A DNA stretch of 64,000 nt from Pictodentalium vernedei (GCA_031216915.1 CM062291.1:39362036-39426035); one strand, 5' to 3'. Numbered from the stretch's first letter, positions 43,957-55,170 are shown. A program made the numbers and translations. The notes: generated by a model not told the origin, from the letters alone.

Positions 43957-44371
43957 CCCTTTAGCCAACGCAGACGATATCAAAATGCATTATTTTAAAT
44001 ATTATTCTCTTAAAAGTTTCACAAAATTTCAACCAAACCATATCATGTGACCCCTTATTGGAACGAGCTCGACGAGCTCGTTCCAAAGAGGGGTCACATG
44101 ATATGATTTTGTTGAAATTTTTTGAAAAATAATATTTTTTCATCTGCTGAATTTGCATATTACGCGGGCGGATGTGTTATTTTTTAAAATTTTTCAAAAA
44201 TTTCAACAAAATCATATCATGTGACCCCTCTTTGGAACAATCTCGTCGACCTCGTTCCAAAGAGGGGTCACATGATATAATTTGGTTGAAATTTTTTGAA
44301 AAATAATATTTTTTCATCTGCTGAATTTGCATATTACGCGGGCGGATGTGTCCGATTCGTTGGGTAAAGGG
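43957..44371 (-). mobile_element. piggyBac-like MITE (variant B) with two hairpin cores
   Basis: TTAA at 43953-43956 and 44372-44375; ends CCCTTTAGCCAACG and CGTTGGGTAAAGGG. Two hairpins (about 44030-44112 and 44210-44290) are separated by a duplicated right arm (aaaataatattttttcatct, gcatattacgcgggcggatg). The second core is tttggaacaatctcgtcgac. A tandem dimer sharing one pair of ends. Confidence 0.88.
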
Positions 44372-44471
44372 TTAATGAGTATTCCAATATAATGTTTCCA
44401 ACCTTTCAAAAATTTGACATAACTGATGAATTGGTTTGGGAAAGAGGTGACATGAATTATCTGTACTTCTA

Positions 44472-44626
44472 AAGAGGTTATGACTTGGTTAGTTTCATAT
44501 CAGCCGAGATATCAGACCGAGGTAACTTCATATGAGCCTGAAACAAAATGTCAAAGGCTGATGTGAAGTTAACGACGGATGATATCTCTGCCGGTATGAA
44601 ACTTACCAAGCAATAACCTCTTTATT
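44472..44626. repeat. Single unit of the 12-kb hairpin array
   Basis: ggttagtttcatatcagccg, agatatcag ... tgatatctctgccggtatga, as in 11696-12240 but diverged. Confidence 0.78.
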
Positions 44627-44659
44627 TATTGAACCGAAACAAGCAAAACTGTTCTCAAG

Positions 44660-44828
44660 TTTGTTACGGTTTTCTGACAGTGTTACTGTTTCTCTTTCCA
44701 CCAAGTTCGACGTTTCCTCTTCTTCTAATTCAGCTATCCCAACGCCCCGGCTTCCCAACTGGGGAAGCCGAGTCGCTCGGATATCTGAACTATCACTTCC
44801 CCCACTTCGACGAATCGCCGCTTACGAC
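44660..44828. repeat. Repeat with family-F hairpin, copy 2
   Basis: cggcttcccaactggggaag inside ctatcccaacgc / gctcggatatctg arms (44728-44790). The left flank (ttctgacagtgttactgttt) is the reverse of 9635-9655, so the same repeat lies near 9.55-9.66 kb. Confidence 0.65.
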
Positions 44829-45251
44829 CAGGGCCGTATTATTCATAAGGCTAACTAGGCTGAAGCCTAGCGGCCCGCAGGGACAGGGGGGCCGCCATTT
44901 TTTTTGTCGAGGCACTGTTACCAGAGACTTAGGGTTCCAACTGTTAAAGGCACTTTGTACTCTGCGCCGTGGCGATGCATGTACATATATATTTATCCAT
45001 ATATATACTCTCATAAGTATACTATATATATATTTATATACAGTACATTATTTTAATGCTTATTTAAATAATATGTCAAGTTGTGAGTAGAATTCTTCAG
45101 GAGACCCGCAAAATGGATATAGGGCTATGTACTGCGGCAGAGTGCCTAGCCGGTCAGACTGTCAGTTGTAGTGGGGTGAAAGATTGAAGTGCCGGAGGGG
45201 CCCCGTCCCGAAGTACCTAAAAGCCTAGGGCCATGGGTTAATACGGCACTG
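44829..45251 (+). mobile_element. hAT-type non-autonomous element with exact 8-bp duplication
   Basis: 423 bp. Ends CAGGGCCGTATTATTCATAA and the reverse complement of CAGTGCCGTATTAACCCATG. Duplication CTTACGAC is exact at 44821-44828 and 45252-45259. Subterminal aggctgaagcctagcggccc and aagcctagggcc are typical of a large hAT group. No transposase; interior AT-rich with (TA)n at 44985-45030. Confidence 0.93.
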
Positions 45252-45259
45252 CTTACGAC

Positions 45260-46100
45260 TTGAATCCTAGTTTGTACGGTGGTTTGCATTGAATTTTCTG
45301 TACAGCAACTCTCTACTCTCTTCTCCTCATCCACCCAGTTCACTGTTTATTAATCTGAATCTTAGTTTCTCTTCTTTTTTCTCTTTATCTACCTTGTCCT
45401 TACTTATTCACTGTCTTGTTGCCATCATTAATTCCTCACCATACACAAAAACAGCTTCAAACTACTCCATTGTTGTGCCAGCCAATGCCAATTTTACTGA
45501 TGAGGTTCGGCAAATAACAGTGAACGATTTCGATGTAAACAGACTGATTGCGCTTAGTAACAAATCAATGGGGACAACTATAGTCTGGTTCATATCGACC
45601 TAGATCGAGAGTAAATCTGCCGAGCTTGATAATAAGCAATTCTTGGAAAGAAAATCATATCTAAAAATAAATATTCAAAACGGGTCAGTTATTTATTTAT
45701 TTAGGTTTATCGCCACATCAGCAACTAAGGCTATATCGATAAAAAGTGATGTAGAGTAAAACGGATAGCGTGTAAATCAACCCGATAATAGGAAAACTTT
45801 ACGAACTAGAGCGGACTGTCACAGTGCCGAAGCTGCGACGATTTGTGCAACGCCAATGATGTTTTAAAACTCGTTGGTGACAAGTCCATAAATGTGAGAG
45901 AAATTATCCGAATGACATGCACTATTGAGAGGGAGGGTGTAGACATCATGAAGATACACTTGCATACCAAGTATGGTATCATTCCACCAAGTATTTTAAG
46001 AGTTATGGTGTTTTTTAAACTCGTTGACCGACCGACGACCGACCGACCGACCGACCGACATTCCCACATATAGAGCTGCTCGTCGCAGCTAAAAATGAGA
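45260..46100. other. Mostly unassigned; one reading frame of unknown status
   Basis: A plus-strand frame (45289-45603) ends with SNYSIVVPANANFTDEVRQI and DFDVNRLIALSNKSM, which look more protein-like than chance, but its first half is C/T-rich low complexity and no splice sites are clear. 45693-45740 is the TTTATTTA repeat also at 18413. (GACC)n microsatellite at 46022-46060. Confidence 0.4.
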
Positions 46101-46106
46101 TGTTCG

Positions 46107-46306
46107 ATTATCTCTTTACCTAAAGAATCGGACGTATCCACCCAGGTAATTTATAAACTGTACTTGAAAAGAAAATATCATTATCATTTTTTAAAAAAAA
46201 TTTCAACAAAACCTTATCATGTGACACTTCATTTGGATCGAGCACGATGGGCTCGTTCCATTGATGGGTCACTTGATATGGCTTTCTTGAAATGTTTGCG
46301 AAAATG
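46107..46306 (+). mobile_element. Degraded variant-B MITE
   Basis: Left end ctctttacctaaagaatcgg; tttcaacaaaaccttatcat; core mutated on both arms (atttggatcgagcacgatgg). The right end is not recognisable. Confidence 0.65.
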
Positions 46307-46329
46307 CAAGTTTCACGTGGCAAATATGG

Positions 46330-46560
46330 GTCTCTAAAACAGGATTAAAAACGCTACAAATGTCTCAGATTCGCCCGAAGAACAATGAATTTTCAAAACT
46401 TTTCTCGGGAGAGGTGTCGTCCTAAATAGGATCCTCCGGTCGCTACCTCTCCTCCCACTTCCCTAAGGGAAGTGGGAGGAGGGGGTAACGACAGCAGGGT
46501 CCTAGTTATGACTAAGAGGAGGCACCGAATCACCCCCAACACAGAACAGCTTTCTGAATA
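46330..46560 (+). repeat. Copy of the 28.5-kb repeat with hairpin
   Basis: acgctacaaatgtctcagat, gtcctaaataggatcctccg, hairpin ctcctcccacttccctaagg / gaagtgggaggag, then gtcctagttatgactaag. Confidence 0.7.
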
Positions 46561-47190
46561 TTATGCTTCCCTCCCCCTACCTCCGAAAAAACTCTTGCTA
46601 GGGCACCCCCTATTATAGAATCCTTGGTGCTCGCCTGGGGGGGGGGGGGGGGGGTAGAAGTAGTCTGTCCCAATACACAATGTTTTGTTATGATAACTGC
46701 ATAAAACAAGAGTGATTACAATAATGGACACCTTTCGCATAATGAACGACAACTGATATGATTGGCTAGTAGTAGTCGTAAATTCGTGGGACTTTCAATA
46801 AACCTTTTTTTCAGAATTGACAACTACGAGTCCGTTTGTGCGAAAATCCTACCGTTTAAACTTTGCACCGCCAGGTGTTTTAGGACACTACACTGCAAAG
46901 GCACAACCATAGAGTGATCGTCCACATAAAGGGGCTCAGAAACGCTCCCAAACATTTCGCTATATGATATATCTGCGAATGTTGATGAGAAGCCCAAACG
47001 GGAACTACGGATAAGAGAAAATCACAAGTGATAGGTCGAACACATATTCCGGTGACGTATTACCCCATTCGTAATTCTTATCAGTCGCCGTTCATTGTGC
47101 GAAAGGTCTCTAATATTCATTCAACCTAAAATGTTTAAAATCATAATTTCTCTTGAAACTTATCATGCACAATTGTTGATGGTTCCCGGC
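46561..47190. other. No gene seen; G-run at 46637-46655
   Basis: No recognisable feature besides the homopolymer run. Confidence 0.5.
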
Positions 47191-47197
47191 CAGTTAA

Positions 47198-47440
47198 CCC
47201 TTTACCCAACATGAGAAGCAGACGACACTTACAAAAATAATTCTTGAATAACTAATTTTTTTCATTTTTTGTCTCAAAAACATAGGTTATGACCCCTCGT
47301 TGGAACGAGCTGAACGAGCTCGTTCCAACGAGGGGTCATAACCTATGTTTTTGAGACAAAAAATGAAAATATTTTGAAAATTAATTGGCGATTTTTGAGA
47401 ATAGCGCTGGCCGGTTTTGGCCGTTACGTTGGGTAAAGGG
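47198..47440 (+). mobile_element. piggyBac-like palindromic MITE, complete (variant A)
   Basis: 243 bp with TTAA at 47194-47197 and 47441-47444; ends CCCTTTACCCAAC and GTTGGGTAAAGGG. Perfect hairpin with cgttggaacgagctgaacga. Confidence 0.92.
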
Positions 47441-47549
47441 TTAAACGGATGTGTAATTGCATAGTGAAATCACACCAGATAGGAAAAAATGTAATGTTCT
47501 GATGGTTGCTATATAATAGTAATAACACGACTCCTGAATATAGTCCACA

Positions 47550-47902
47550 CTCATTTCATTTCATTTATTGGTGCTTAAGGCCACATATTTCTGCACAATG
47601 GCCGATCATGACCACGACGACAGTTTTATGGGTGGAGGAAGCCGAAGTACCCAGAGAGAACCACCGAGTAACAGCGGGCAACTGTCAACTCCCCAACATA
47701 CTAACTCCACACAAGCAGGGTTAGAATTCGTTGACCATCGACGTGCTGTACGCTTTAGTACACAGCGCCACAGTGCCCCCTCTTGGGCAATGGGGGTGAA
47801 GTGTCTTGCCAAATGACACAACGCGGTTACTGCAGGTGGGGTTCGAAACGATGACCTCTCGGCTTTCAGCCTGCTCCTCTACCTACTGAACCACCGCGCC
47901 CC
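47550..47902 (-). mobile_element. tRNA-headed SINE, minus orientation, full length
   Basis: Read on minus the head is gggggcgcggtggttcagta, then gctgaaagccgagaggtca and B box gtttcgaacccca; same head as the SINE at 4226. The body has a deletion of about 15 bp near gaattcgttgaccatcgacg. Confidence 0.92.
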
Positions 47903-48034
47903 CGCCCACAATCAGATATGGTCAGACTGAACCACATGGTTCGATCTGCAATTGTGCCCAACCTAAAAAATTGATATAACCCACTACGAGTGAAGTTCAC
48001 TCTGGGTGTCCAATGAAAAGTCAACTGGCTATCT

Positions 48035-48285
48035 ATTTATTGATTTATTTACTGGAGTTCAACGACACTTTCGACAGCCAAGGTCATCTCGTGTCGGACA
48101 GATTTACGGGTCGAGGAACCAAGAGTACCCGGAGAGAACCACCGAGCAACGACGAGCACTGATCTGTCAGACCAACCAACGTACTAACTCCAAACAAACA
48201 GGGTTAGCATTGGATGAAGACAGGTGCACCTTCGACGCACAGTGCGCTTTAGTACACAGCGCCACGGTGCCATCACGTGGGTAAT
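48035..48285 (-). mobile_element. SINE, minus orientation, head missing
   Basis: Reversed tail tttattgatttatttactgg, gacagccaaggtcatctcgt, and body to gccatcacgtgggtaatc; the META-like block and head are absent. Confidence 0.82.
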
Positions 48286-48580
48286 CAACAGGCTTTCATA
48301 AAAAACAGATTGGGGATGTATCAGATCATTCCATGGACATTTTGTCTGTCTAGAAGTACAGAACTTCGTTCTCTGCGTTAACCAGATTGTAGAGAATGGT
48401 GAACATCCCAAAGTATTTCAAAGGAAACTTTTTGTACAGCGAATTGTTTTCTTCTCACAAGACACACCTGGTGATGTCTGCCCATTCGATATACTACCAC
48501 GGTCAAGTTTGCTGGACTGTTCTGCAACATAAGGCATTTCCAGCAAAACTGGAGCCATTATCATAAAACAAAACAATTGC
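48286..48580. other. No feature seen
   Basis: Unassigned unique sequence. Confidence 0.5.
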
Positions 48581-48584
48581 TTAA

Positions 48585-48826
48585 CCCTTTACCCAACACA
48601 GACGATATCAAAATTTATTGATTTAAATATCATTTTACTAAATTTTTCTAACAATTTTAACAAAACCATATCATGTGACCCCTCGTTGGAACGAGCTCGA
48701 CGAGCTCGTTCCAACGAGGGGTCACATGATATGGTTTTGTTGAAAATATTTTGAAAAATAATATTTTTTCAACTGCTGAATTTGCATATTACGCGGGCGG
48801 ATGCGGGCGATTCGTTGGGTAAAGGG
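48585..48826 (-). mobile_element. piggyBac-like palindromic MITE, complete (variant B)
   Basis: 242 bp with TTAA at 48581-48584 and 48827-48830. Opposite orientation to 38549 (arm gcatattacgcgggcggatg on the right). Perfect hairpin with cgttggaacgagctcgacga. Confidence 0.92.
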
Positions 48827-48934
48827 TTAAAATAACAATTACGTATCCCTGACTTTTATCGTCATGGAAATCGACTTTCTATAAAGTTATCTCCCTTGGA
48901 ATTATTGAACGCGTGAGGACGGTTCATATTATTT

Positions 48935-49328
48935 ATGTATTTATTTATTGAGGTTTAACGACACTTTAACAGCCAAGTCATATCGTGTCGGTGACAGTTT
49001 TACGGGTGGAGGAAGCCGGTGTACCCGGAGAGAACTACCGAGCGACGACGAGCAGCTGCCAGCTCCCCAACATCGTAACCCTGCATTGCAGCACAGGCAG
49101 GGTTAGATTGGTTGAAGACATGCGCACCATCGACGTGCAGTACGCCTTAGCACACAGCGTCATCGTGCCCCATGTGGACAATCGGGGTTAAGTGCCTTGC
49201 CCAAGGACACAACGCGGGAGTCCGAATCGATCGCTCAGACGGTCACCCATCCAAGGATTAACCGGGCTCGATGTTGCTTAACTTCGGTGATCTGACGAGA
49301 ACCGGTTGCCGCAACGCCCCCGCGTCCC
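48935..49328 (-). mobile_element. 5S-rRNA-headed SINE, minus orientation, full length
   Basis: On minus: ggggacgcgggggcgttgcg, ccggttctcgtcagatcacc, gaagttaagcaacatcgagc and ccttggatgggtgaccgt. Body and tail reversed at the left (tttatttattgaggtttaac). Confidence 0.92.
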
Positions 49329-49392
49329 CTAGGATGGTTCAATTAAGAAGTAAGTAATTGTTGAGAAAGCATCTATGACATCAGTAGAAAAT

Positions 49393-49500
49393 AAACCAAG
49401 TTTCCTTTTGTTACTTTCATTGAACCGAAACAACAGACAGCTCTCGGAGCTGTCTGTTGTTTCCGTTTTATAAAGGTAAAAAAAGGAAACTTGGCTTTAT
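49393..49500. repeat. Hairpin family D, copy 2 (reversed flank)
   Basis: agtttccttttgttactttc, caacagacagctctcggagc and the complement. The left flank (ttgagaaagcatctatgaca, tcagtagaaa) is the inverse of the right flank of copy 1. Confidence 0.85.
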
Positions 49501-49504
49501 TTAT

Positions 49505-49859
49505 GACAAGCTAATTAGTAGCAACTGGTTTACAGATAATACGTCATCAAAACTATCTATCAGTATTACACCTACCAACAATAAACTTTGCCTCTTTGTT
49601 TAGCGAATGTGTTTTTACAGTAATTTGCAATTATTTATTCTTCCCGGGAAAAAAATAGCGAATCTCACCTCATAGCCTTATATATTAACGGAAAGAACAG
49701 TGTCTGTATTATAGGCCACGATGCGTATACTGTTGATATAATGAACAGAAAAAAATACAGAACATAAAAAATGGTGAAAACGCAGTTTTCTTATTTTCAA
49801 ATGGGTTTCAACAAAGAACAATAGTGTAACATTTAAACTGATTCGGAAAAAATTGTAAA
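49505..49859. other. No gene seen
   Basis: AT-rich unassigned sequence leading into repeat R3. Confidence 0.5.
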
Positions 49860-50900
49860 AAATTCTATATTTTTTACTCTACTCTACAGGAAAATGCCTT
49901 GATTTTGTGAAATGATGCGCACATCGATGATAAAAAATCTACAGAAACGTTGAGGCGCCAGTTGAGTTTTATTTCTATCTCGCACCTGCAAGTTACTATC
50001 TTGCACTTGCAGGTTAGCTATCTTGCACCTGCAAGTTACTATCTTGCACGTGCAGGTTAGCTATCTTGCACGTGCAGGTTAGCTATCTCGCACCTGCAAG
50101 TTACTATCTTGCACTTGCAGGTTAGCTATCTTGCATCAGCAAGTTACTATCTTACACGTGCAGGTTAGCTATCTTGCACGTGCAGGTTAGCTATCTCGCA
50201 CCTGCAAGTTACTATCTTGCACTTGCAGGTTAGCTATCTTGCACCTGCAAGTTACTATCTTGCACGTGCAGGATAGCTATCTTGCACGTGCAGGTTAGCT
50301 ATTTTGTACCTGCAAGTTACTATCTTGCACGTGCAGGTTAGCTATTTTGTACCTGCAAGTTACTATCTTGCATGTGCAGGTTAGCTATCTTGCACGTTCA
50401 GATATGACTATAATGATGTTCCTCAAATATAACTAACTTGCAGAAGCAATATGGCTAACCCGCACGTGCAAGATAGTAACGTGCAGGTGCAAGATAGCTA
50501 ACCTGCACGTGGAAGATAGTAACTTGCAGGTGCAAGATAGCTAACCTGCACGTGGAAGATAGCCAACTTGCAGGTGCAAGAGAGCTAACCCGCACGTGCA
50601 AGATAGTAACTTGCAGGTGCAGGATAGCTAACCTGCACGTGCAAGATATGAACTTGCAGGTACAAGGTAGCTAAATCGCACGTGCAAGATAGTAACTTGC
50701 AGGTGCAAGATAGCTAACTGGCACGGGCAAGATATAAATAAAACTCAACTGGCACCCCAACGCTTCCGTAAAGCTCACTAACATCCCGAAATTTCGATTT
50801 TTAAATGAAATTCACAAACTTTTACTGTTAAATCTGCTGACAGCTTTAGAAAATTAAAGTGAACTGATGATTGTGCCGTAAATCTCTTCCAAAGACAAAA
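49860..50900 (-). repeat. Repeat R3 carrying an 800-bp inverted tandem satellite
   Basis: The flanks 49860-49945 and 50770-50900 are the two halves of R3 (continuous at 39705-39920). Between them lies a satellite: left half (about 49975-50400) of 21-22-bp units ttagctatcttgcacgtgca + gg alternating with forms ending cctgcaag; right half (50445-50740) of the reverse complement. Outer inverted ends cagaaacgttgaggcgccag and its partner gccagttgagttttattt close the structure. Many units contain CACGTG. Confidence 0.92.
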
Positions 50901-51455
50901 AATGTCACCTATACGTACTCTGATCTCAATGAACCACCCTCTCCCCGTATCTCGCAAATTTTACCGGCTCCCGTATACTGTATATATTTCGTCGCCCGAG
51001 TGCTAGAATGTCCTATGTCCCATAGATGAGACATAGGACATTCTAGCACTCAGTCGACGATTTGTTATACTCAAAACATAGAAATCCAGCATACCCCGAC
51101 TGGGTTAAGGAAGTTTCACAGGACTTGTCTCGCCGAGGTATTTAAATGTCTGAATATTTCTAAAAGAATTGTATTGTCAGTTGATATAAAACATTTTTAT
51201 TATTGGAGAATGTGTTGTTTCGCCGTGATTCACACGCTTTCGTTTATTGATTGATGCCGCAATTCTTTGTCGTCTTATTTAGGAAATGGACATATGATGT
51301 CTGGTGTACTTACAGGAATTGGAGACGAGATGAACCTCAATTTTCTTCAGATATATGTATAAATGAAGGATGAAAAGCAACTAGAGAAACAGAATTTACT
51401 GTGATCAGTAAATTTCAGTCTGTATGAAAATGGCGAAAGCATCAAAACTAAATTA
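50901..51455. other. One hairpin; otherwise unassigned
   Basis: 50988-51062: cgtcgcccgagtgctagaat, gtcctatgtc pair with gacataggacattctagcac and gtcgacga. No gene seen in the rest. Confidence 0.6.
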
Positions 51456-51456
51456 T

Positions 51457-51698
51457 CCTTTTACCCAACCTAACGGCCCAAACCTGCCAGCGCTATTTTC
51501 AAAAATCGCAAATTAATTTTCATTATTTTTTCATTTTCTGTCTCAAAAACATAGGTTATGACCCCTCGTTGGAACGAGCTCGTGGAGCTCGTTCCAATGA
51601 GGTGTCATAACCTATGTTTTTGAGAAACAAAATGAAAAAATGAGTTATTCAAGAATTTTTTTTGCAAGTGTCGTCTGCTTTTTATATTACGTAAAGGG
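51457..51698 (-). mobile_element. piggyBac-like MITE, complete (variant A), TTAT target
   Basis: 242 bp; ends CCTTTTACCCAACC and TTACGTAAAGGG. The flanks are TTAT on both sides (51453-51456, 51699-51702). Hairpin core cgttggaacgagctcgtgga with small asymmetries. Confidence 0.85.
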
Positions 51699-51879
51699 TT
51701 ATATAGAAAAGGAATTTATGGAGACTTATTTTCGGGAGTAAAATATCTTTCAAGAAATCAGAAATAGCTTTTCGTAAACAACATTTAAAGATTTTCAAGA
51801 AGTCGGAAATAACTTCTGTGCAAAGCATTAAATGTGTTCTATAAAGGACACTGCGATGAATATTTTCGACTACGTCCAC

Positions 51880-52910
51880 TTTTTCGAGAGAATAAATACA
51901 TGTATGAACTCCAGAAATGCATTGGGGTCATAAAATTCAATTTCAAGCCATTCTGAAAGCTGCATTCTAGAGACCCGTGTGACCCTAGTGAACTGAACCC
52001 AAGATATTAACTTCCACGGTGTTTTGACTCATTTGGTGTTTGCCCGAGGCCCATATGTTACATCATGCTTGAGATATGAGTGTGACCAACTTTTTAAAAA
52101 TTTGTGCCCCCACCCCTTCCCCCGCCAAATGTTTTGAGAATAAAAGTACATGTATGAACTGTAGCAATGCATAAGATCAAAAAATGTAATTTCCAGCAAT
52201 TCTGAAAAATACACTCATTGCCCCCTGGGCGACCTCAGTGACTTTGACCCATATTTTAAAAATCCATTGAGTTTCGACTCATTGCTAGTTTGTCCCAAGA
52301 CCATCTGTCATACCACGCATGAGATATAAGCGTGACCCACATTCAAAATTTTTGGCCAAGCCCACTTTTTTGAATGTGAAAATGCATGTATGAACTTTGG
52401 GAATGCATTGGTGGTAAAAAAGTGATTTTCGACAATTCTGAAAAATGCACAGAATGACCCTCGGATGGCCTCATTGACCTTGACCCGTATTTAAACCTCC
52501 ATTGACTTCGACTCATTTGGTGTCGGTCACAGGTCCATACATCATATCATGCTTGAGATATGAGAGTCACCTACTTTCCAATTTTTTGACCACGTCCACT
52601 TTTTTCGTATAAAAATGCATGTATGAACTCTGAGAATGCATTAGGTGGTCAAAAAGTGTGATTTCCAGCAATTCTGAAAAATTGCACTCAATGACCCTCG
52701 GTGACCTCAGTGGTTTCGACTCATTTGGTGTTGTTCTCAGGTCTATACGTCATACCATGCTTGAGATATGAGCCTGACCCACTTTAAAAAATTTTGGCCA
52801 CGCCCACCTTTTTCGTATAAAAATGCATGTATGAACTCTGATAATCCATTAAGGAGTCAAAAAAATATGATTTCCAGCAATTCTGAAAAATGCTCTAAAT
52901 GACTCAGTCG
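51880..52910 (+). repeat. Diverged tandem repeat, units of about 210-250 bp
   Basis: aaaatgcatgtatgaactct-like anchors at about 51897, 52148, 52384, 52616 and 52826, each followed by gatttccagcaattctgaaa, tgaccctcggtgacctcagt, ttcgactcatttggtgt and atgcttgagatatgagcgtg. About 4.5 units, 75-85% alike by eye. No stable frame. Confidence 0.8.
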
Positions 52911-53129
52911 TGAGTCACATAAAGTTTGGAATCTGGAAATTGAACACGAAATCCGGAGTCGGAGCACAGTGAATGACTAAAGCCGGTAACAGATCGCAGT
53001 CAGAAGAGAACTGATAACGGATTGAAAATTCAAATCGACTTGTCGGAGAAGTCTGAAAAGTTGAATGCATGACGGAAATTGATTTCTTTGAATTTTGAAC
53101 TTTTGTAATTTATTCCTTCGACTTTCCAA

Positions 53130-53175
53130 CTATTGAACATTATGATGGTTGGGGGGTGGGGGGGGGGGGGTCCGA
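53130..53175. repeat. G-run
   Basis: ggttggggggtgggg then about 11 G at 53150-53171; nothing else in 52915-53305. Confidence 0.7.
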
Positions 53176-53801
53176 ATGACGTTACGTGCCTGAGTGACAG
53201 CTTAACTGTCTTTCTTCCTGACACTCGGTATTAAATAGAAAAATACCTGCCAGCAGAGTTAAATAAACAATGTGATCTTTTAGTGTCTTTAATTTATTTA
53301 ATTTTATTATATTCTAGCCTGTGAATTATCGTACATTATCTAAAAGATATTTCTCGATATCCATCGCGTCGATGGATATCGAGAAATATCCCCCAGTAGC
53401 CTCCTAAATGACGTCACGCTTTGGCGAATGACGTCGCCTTGAAGGAACGATCAGCAGATCTTTGTTATTGTCTTGAAAATGTTTGCAGTTGAATTGGGCT
53501 GAATATTGCGTAGTAAAATGTCATGTAGCATATAATGAAATGAAAATCTACGCTATTTTAGTGAAAACTAAAACTTTCAGGTGCACACTCACGAGATAAT
53601 TCCCGACATTCACTAAATCAGCGTAGATATCCTCCATATATTATGTTATACATTTTCATTTTTATTGGTTCATGGGCTGTGCTACTGTGCTAAAGTGTCA
53701 AATTTTATATCTTAATTTTACTGTGGTTAGGCCTATCCTTTATCTGGTAAATGCATTTATCACATGACTCGTCCGTTTTGTTCACTTCAAAACATTTTTT
53801 A

Positions 53802-54694
53802 TCTGATAACCATAGAGTATAACAACCGTTGTATATACTTGAAGTATATACAACGGGTGTTGTATATAATTATAATTTATGCGAACGACCTCTGACCTCT
53901 TTCAATTCCATTTTCATCCATTCATTCATGAAACATCGTTATATCACAGGGCAGGTTTTAATTGTACGCTTATTGCTCTTTGTCTAAATCCTCAGATGGT
54001 GTCATTTCTTATTTATTTTGCTTCAATAAAGGCAACCTAAAATTTTGCTTCAAAACATTGTAGAAATTACTTGAATGTTAATAGTAATTAGTATGCGGCG
54101 ACTGCGAACTATTTATAGTCACGGCCTCGATCAAAAGTACTCGCGGAACTGCGCTAATTAAAAGTTCGTCTGCTCTACCTGAAAAAAAACACTTCGTAAA
54201 AATTGTAAACAAACGCAAAATTATTTGTTATATTGGGACTACAGCATAAAACACGGAAGAAAACTGGAACTATGTCAAAAAAAGAATAACTCTACTGAAA
54301 CACCGTTTTGTTACTGTTAATAAAATAGTTGAAATTTATTTTGTTCCAGCGCAGTTACATGATGCAAGAAGTGCAATAGCACTTTACAATCGCCGTCATC
54401 GATTTTGTAATGTAAGGGACACAACTCTATGCGTCTTGTCCTATTTCTTTTGTCTCGTAGACTGGTTTTCTTTGGAGGCCCGTGGGAAGCATATATAAGT
54501 CGGGTAGACGCACGAGACGGGTGTCTGTTTGTTATCAGATAAAAATCAATAAACATATAGTGTGTTTTTATATCTGTGTTATACAACTCGTTGAAATATG
54601 GTTTATTTTTTCTCGGCGAAGCCTCGAAAAATAAACCATATTTCAACTCGTTGTATAACACAGATATAAAAACACACTATATGTTTATTGTCTA
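53802..54694 (+). mobile_element. 894-bp element family, copy 2 (893 bp)
   Basis: Differs from 2750-3643 at roughly 15 positions by eye (for example gctctttgtctaaatcctca). Inserted in arm 2 between aaaacatttt and tatattttgttt; arm 1 reads straight through. Carries the same 3' hairpin (54548-54694). Confidence 0.82.
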
Positions 54695-54967
54695 TATATT
54701 TTGTTTGCATATTAATCAGTGATAAATAAAGCCTTTCGTCAATTTCATTGGTCAATTTCAAAACTAGACAATTTGATTGGATGAACAAAATAAAACTGGG
54801 CCACATTTTCATAATTTGCATAATTAGAGTTGGGAGCATTCATTGGTCAATTTCAAAACTGAACAATTTGATTGACTAAACAAAATACAACTGGGTGACA
54901 TTTGCATAATTTCAGTGGGGGGAATTTACGTTATCTGTCCTATTTAGGGTGTGTTATATTGTATAAA

Positions 54968-55170
54968 TCTTTTACCTACAAGAAAAACGCCATTCATTTT
55001 TTTTTATATTTTCACTTTTTGCTTCCAAAACATAGGTTATGACCTCTCATTGGAACGAGCTCGTTCCAATGAGGGGTCATGACCTATGTTTTGGAAGCAA
55101 AAAATGAAAATTTTTAGTTATACGAGGAGGTTTTTCCAAGTGCCGTCTGCAACTCAAGTTAGGTGATGGC
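54968..55170 (-). mobile_element. piggyBac-like MITE, variant C, within arm 2
   Basis: Counterpart of 15141-15353. The hairpin tip is shortened (attggaacgagctcgttcca without the spacer bases), giving a perfect inverted repeat with no loop sequence. Confidence 0.78.

Noticed and set aside
49975-50740. CRISPR-like regular repeats
   Set aside because: Units are contiguous without unique spacers, in both orientations, in an animal genome; it is a satellite.
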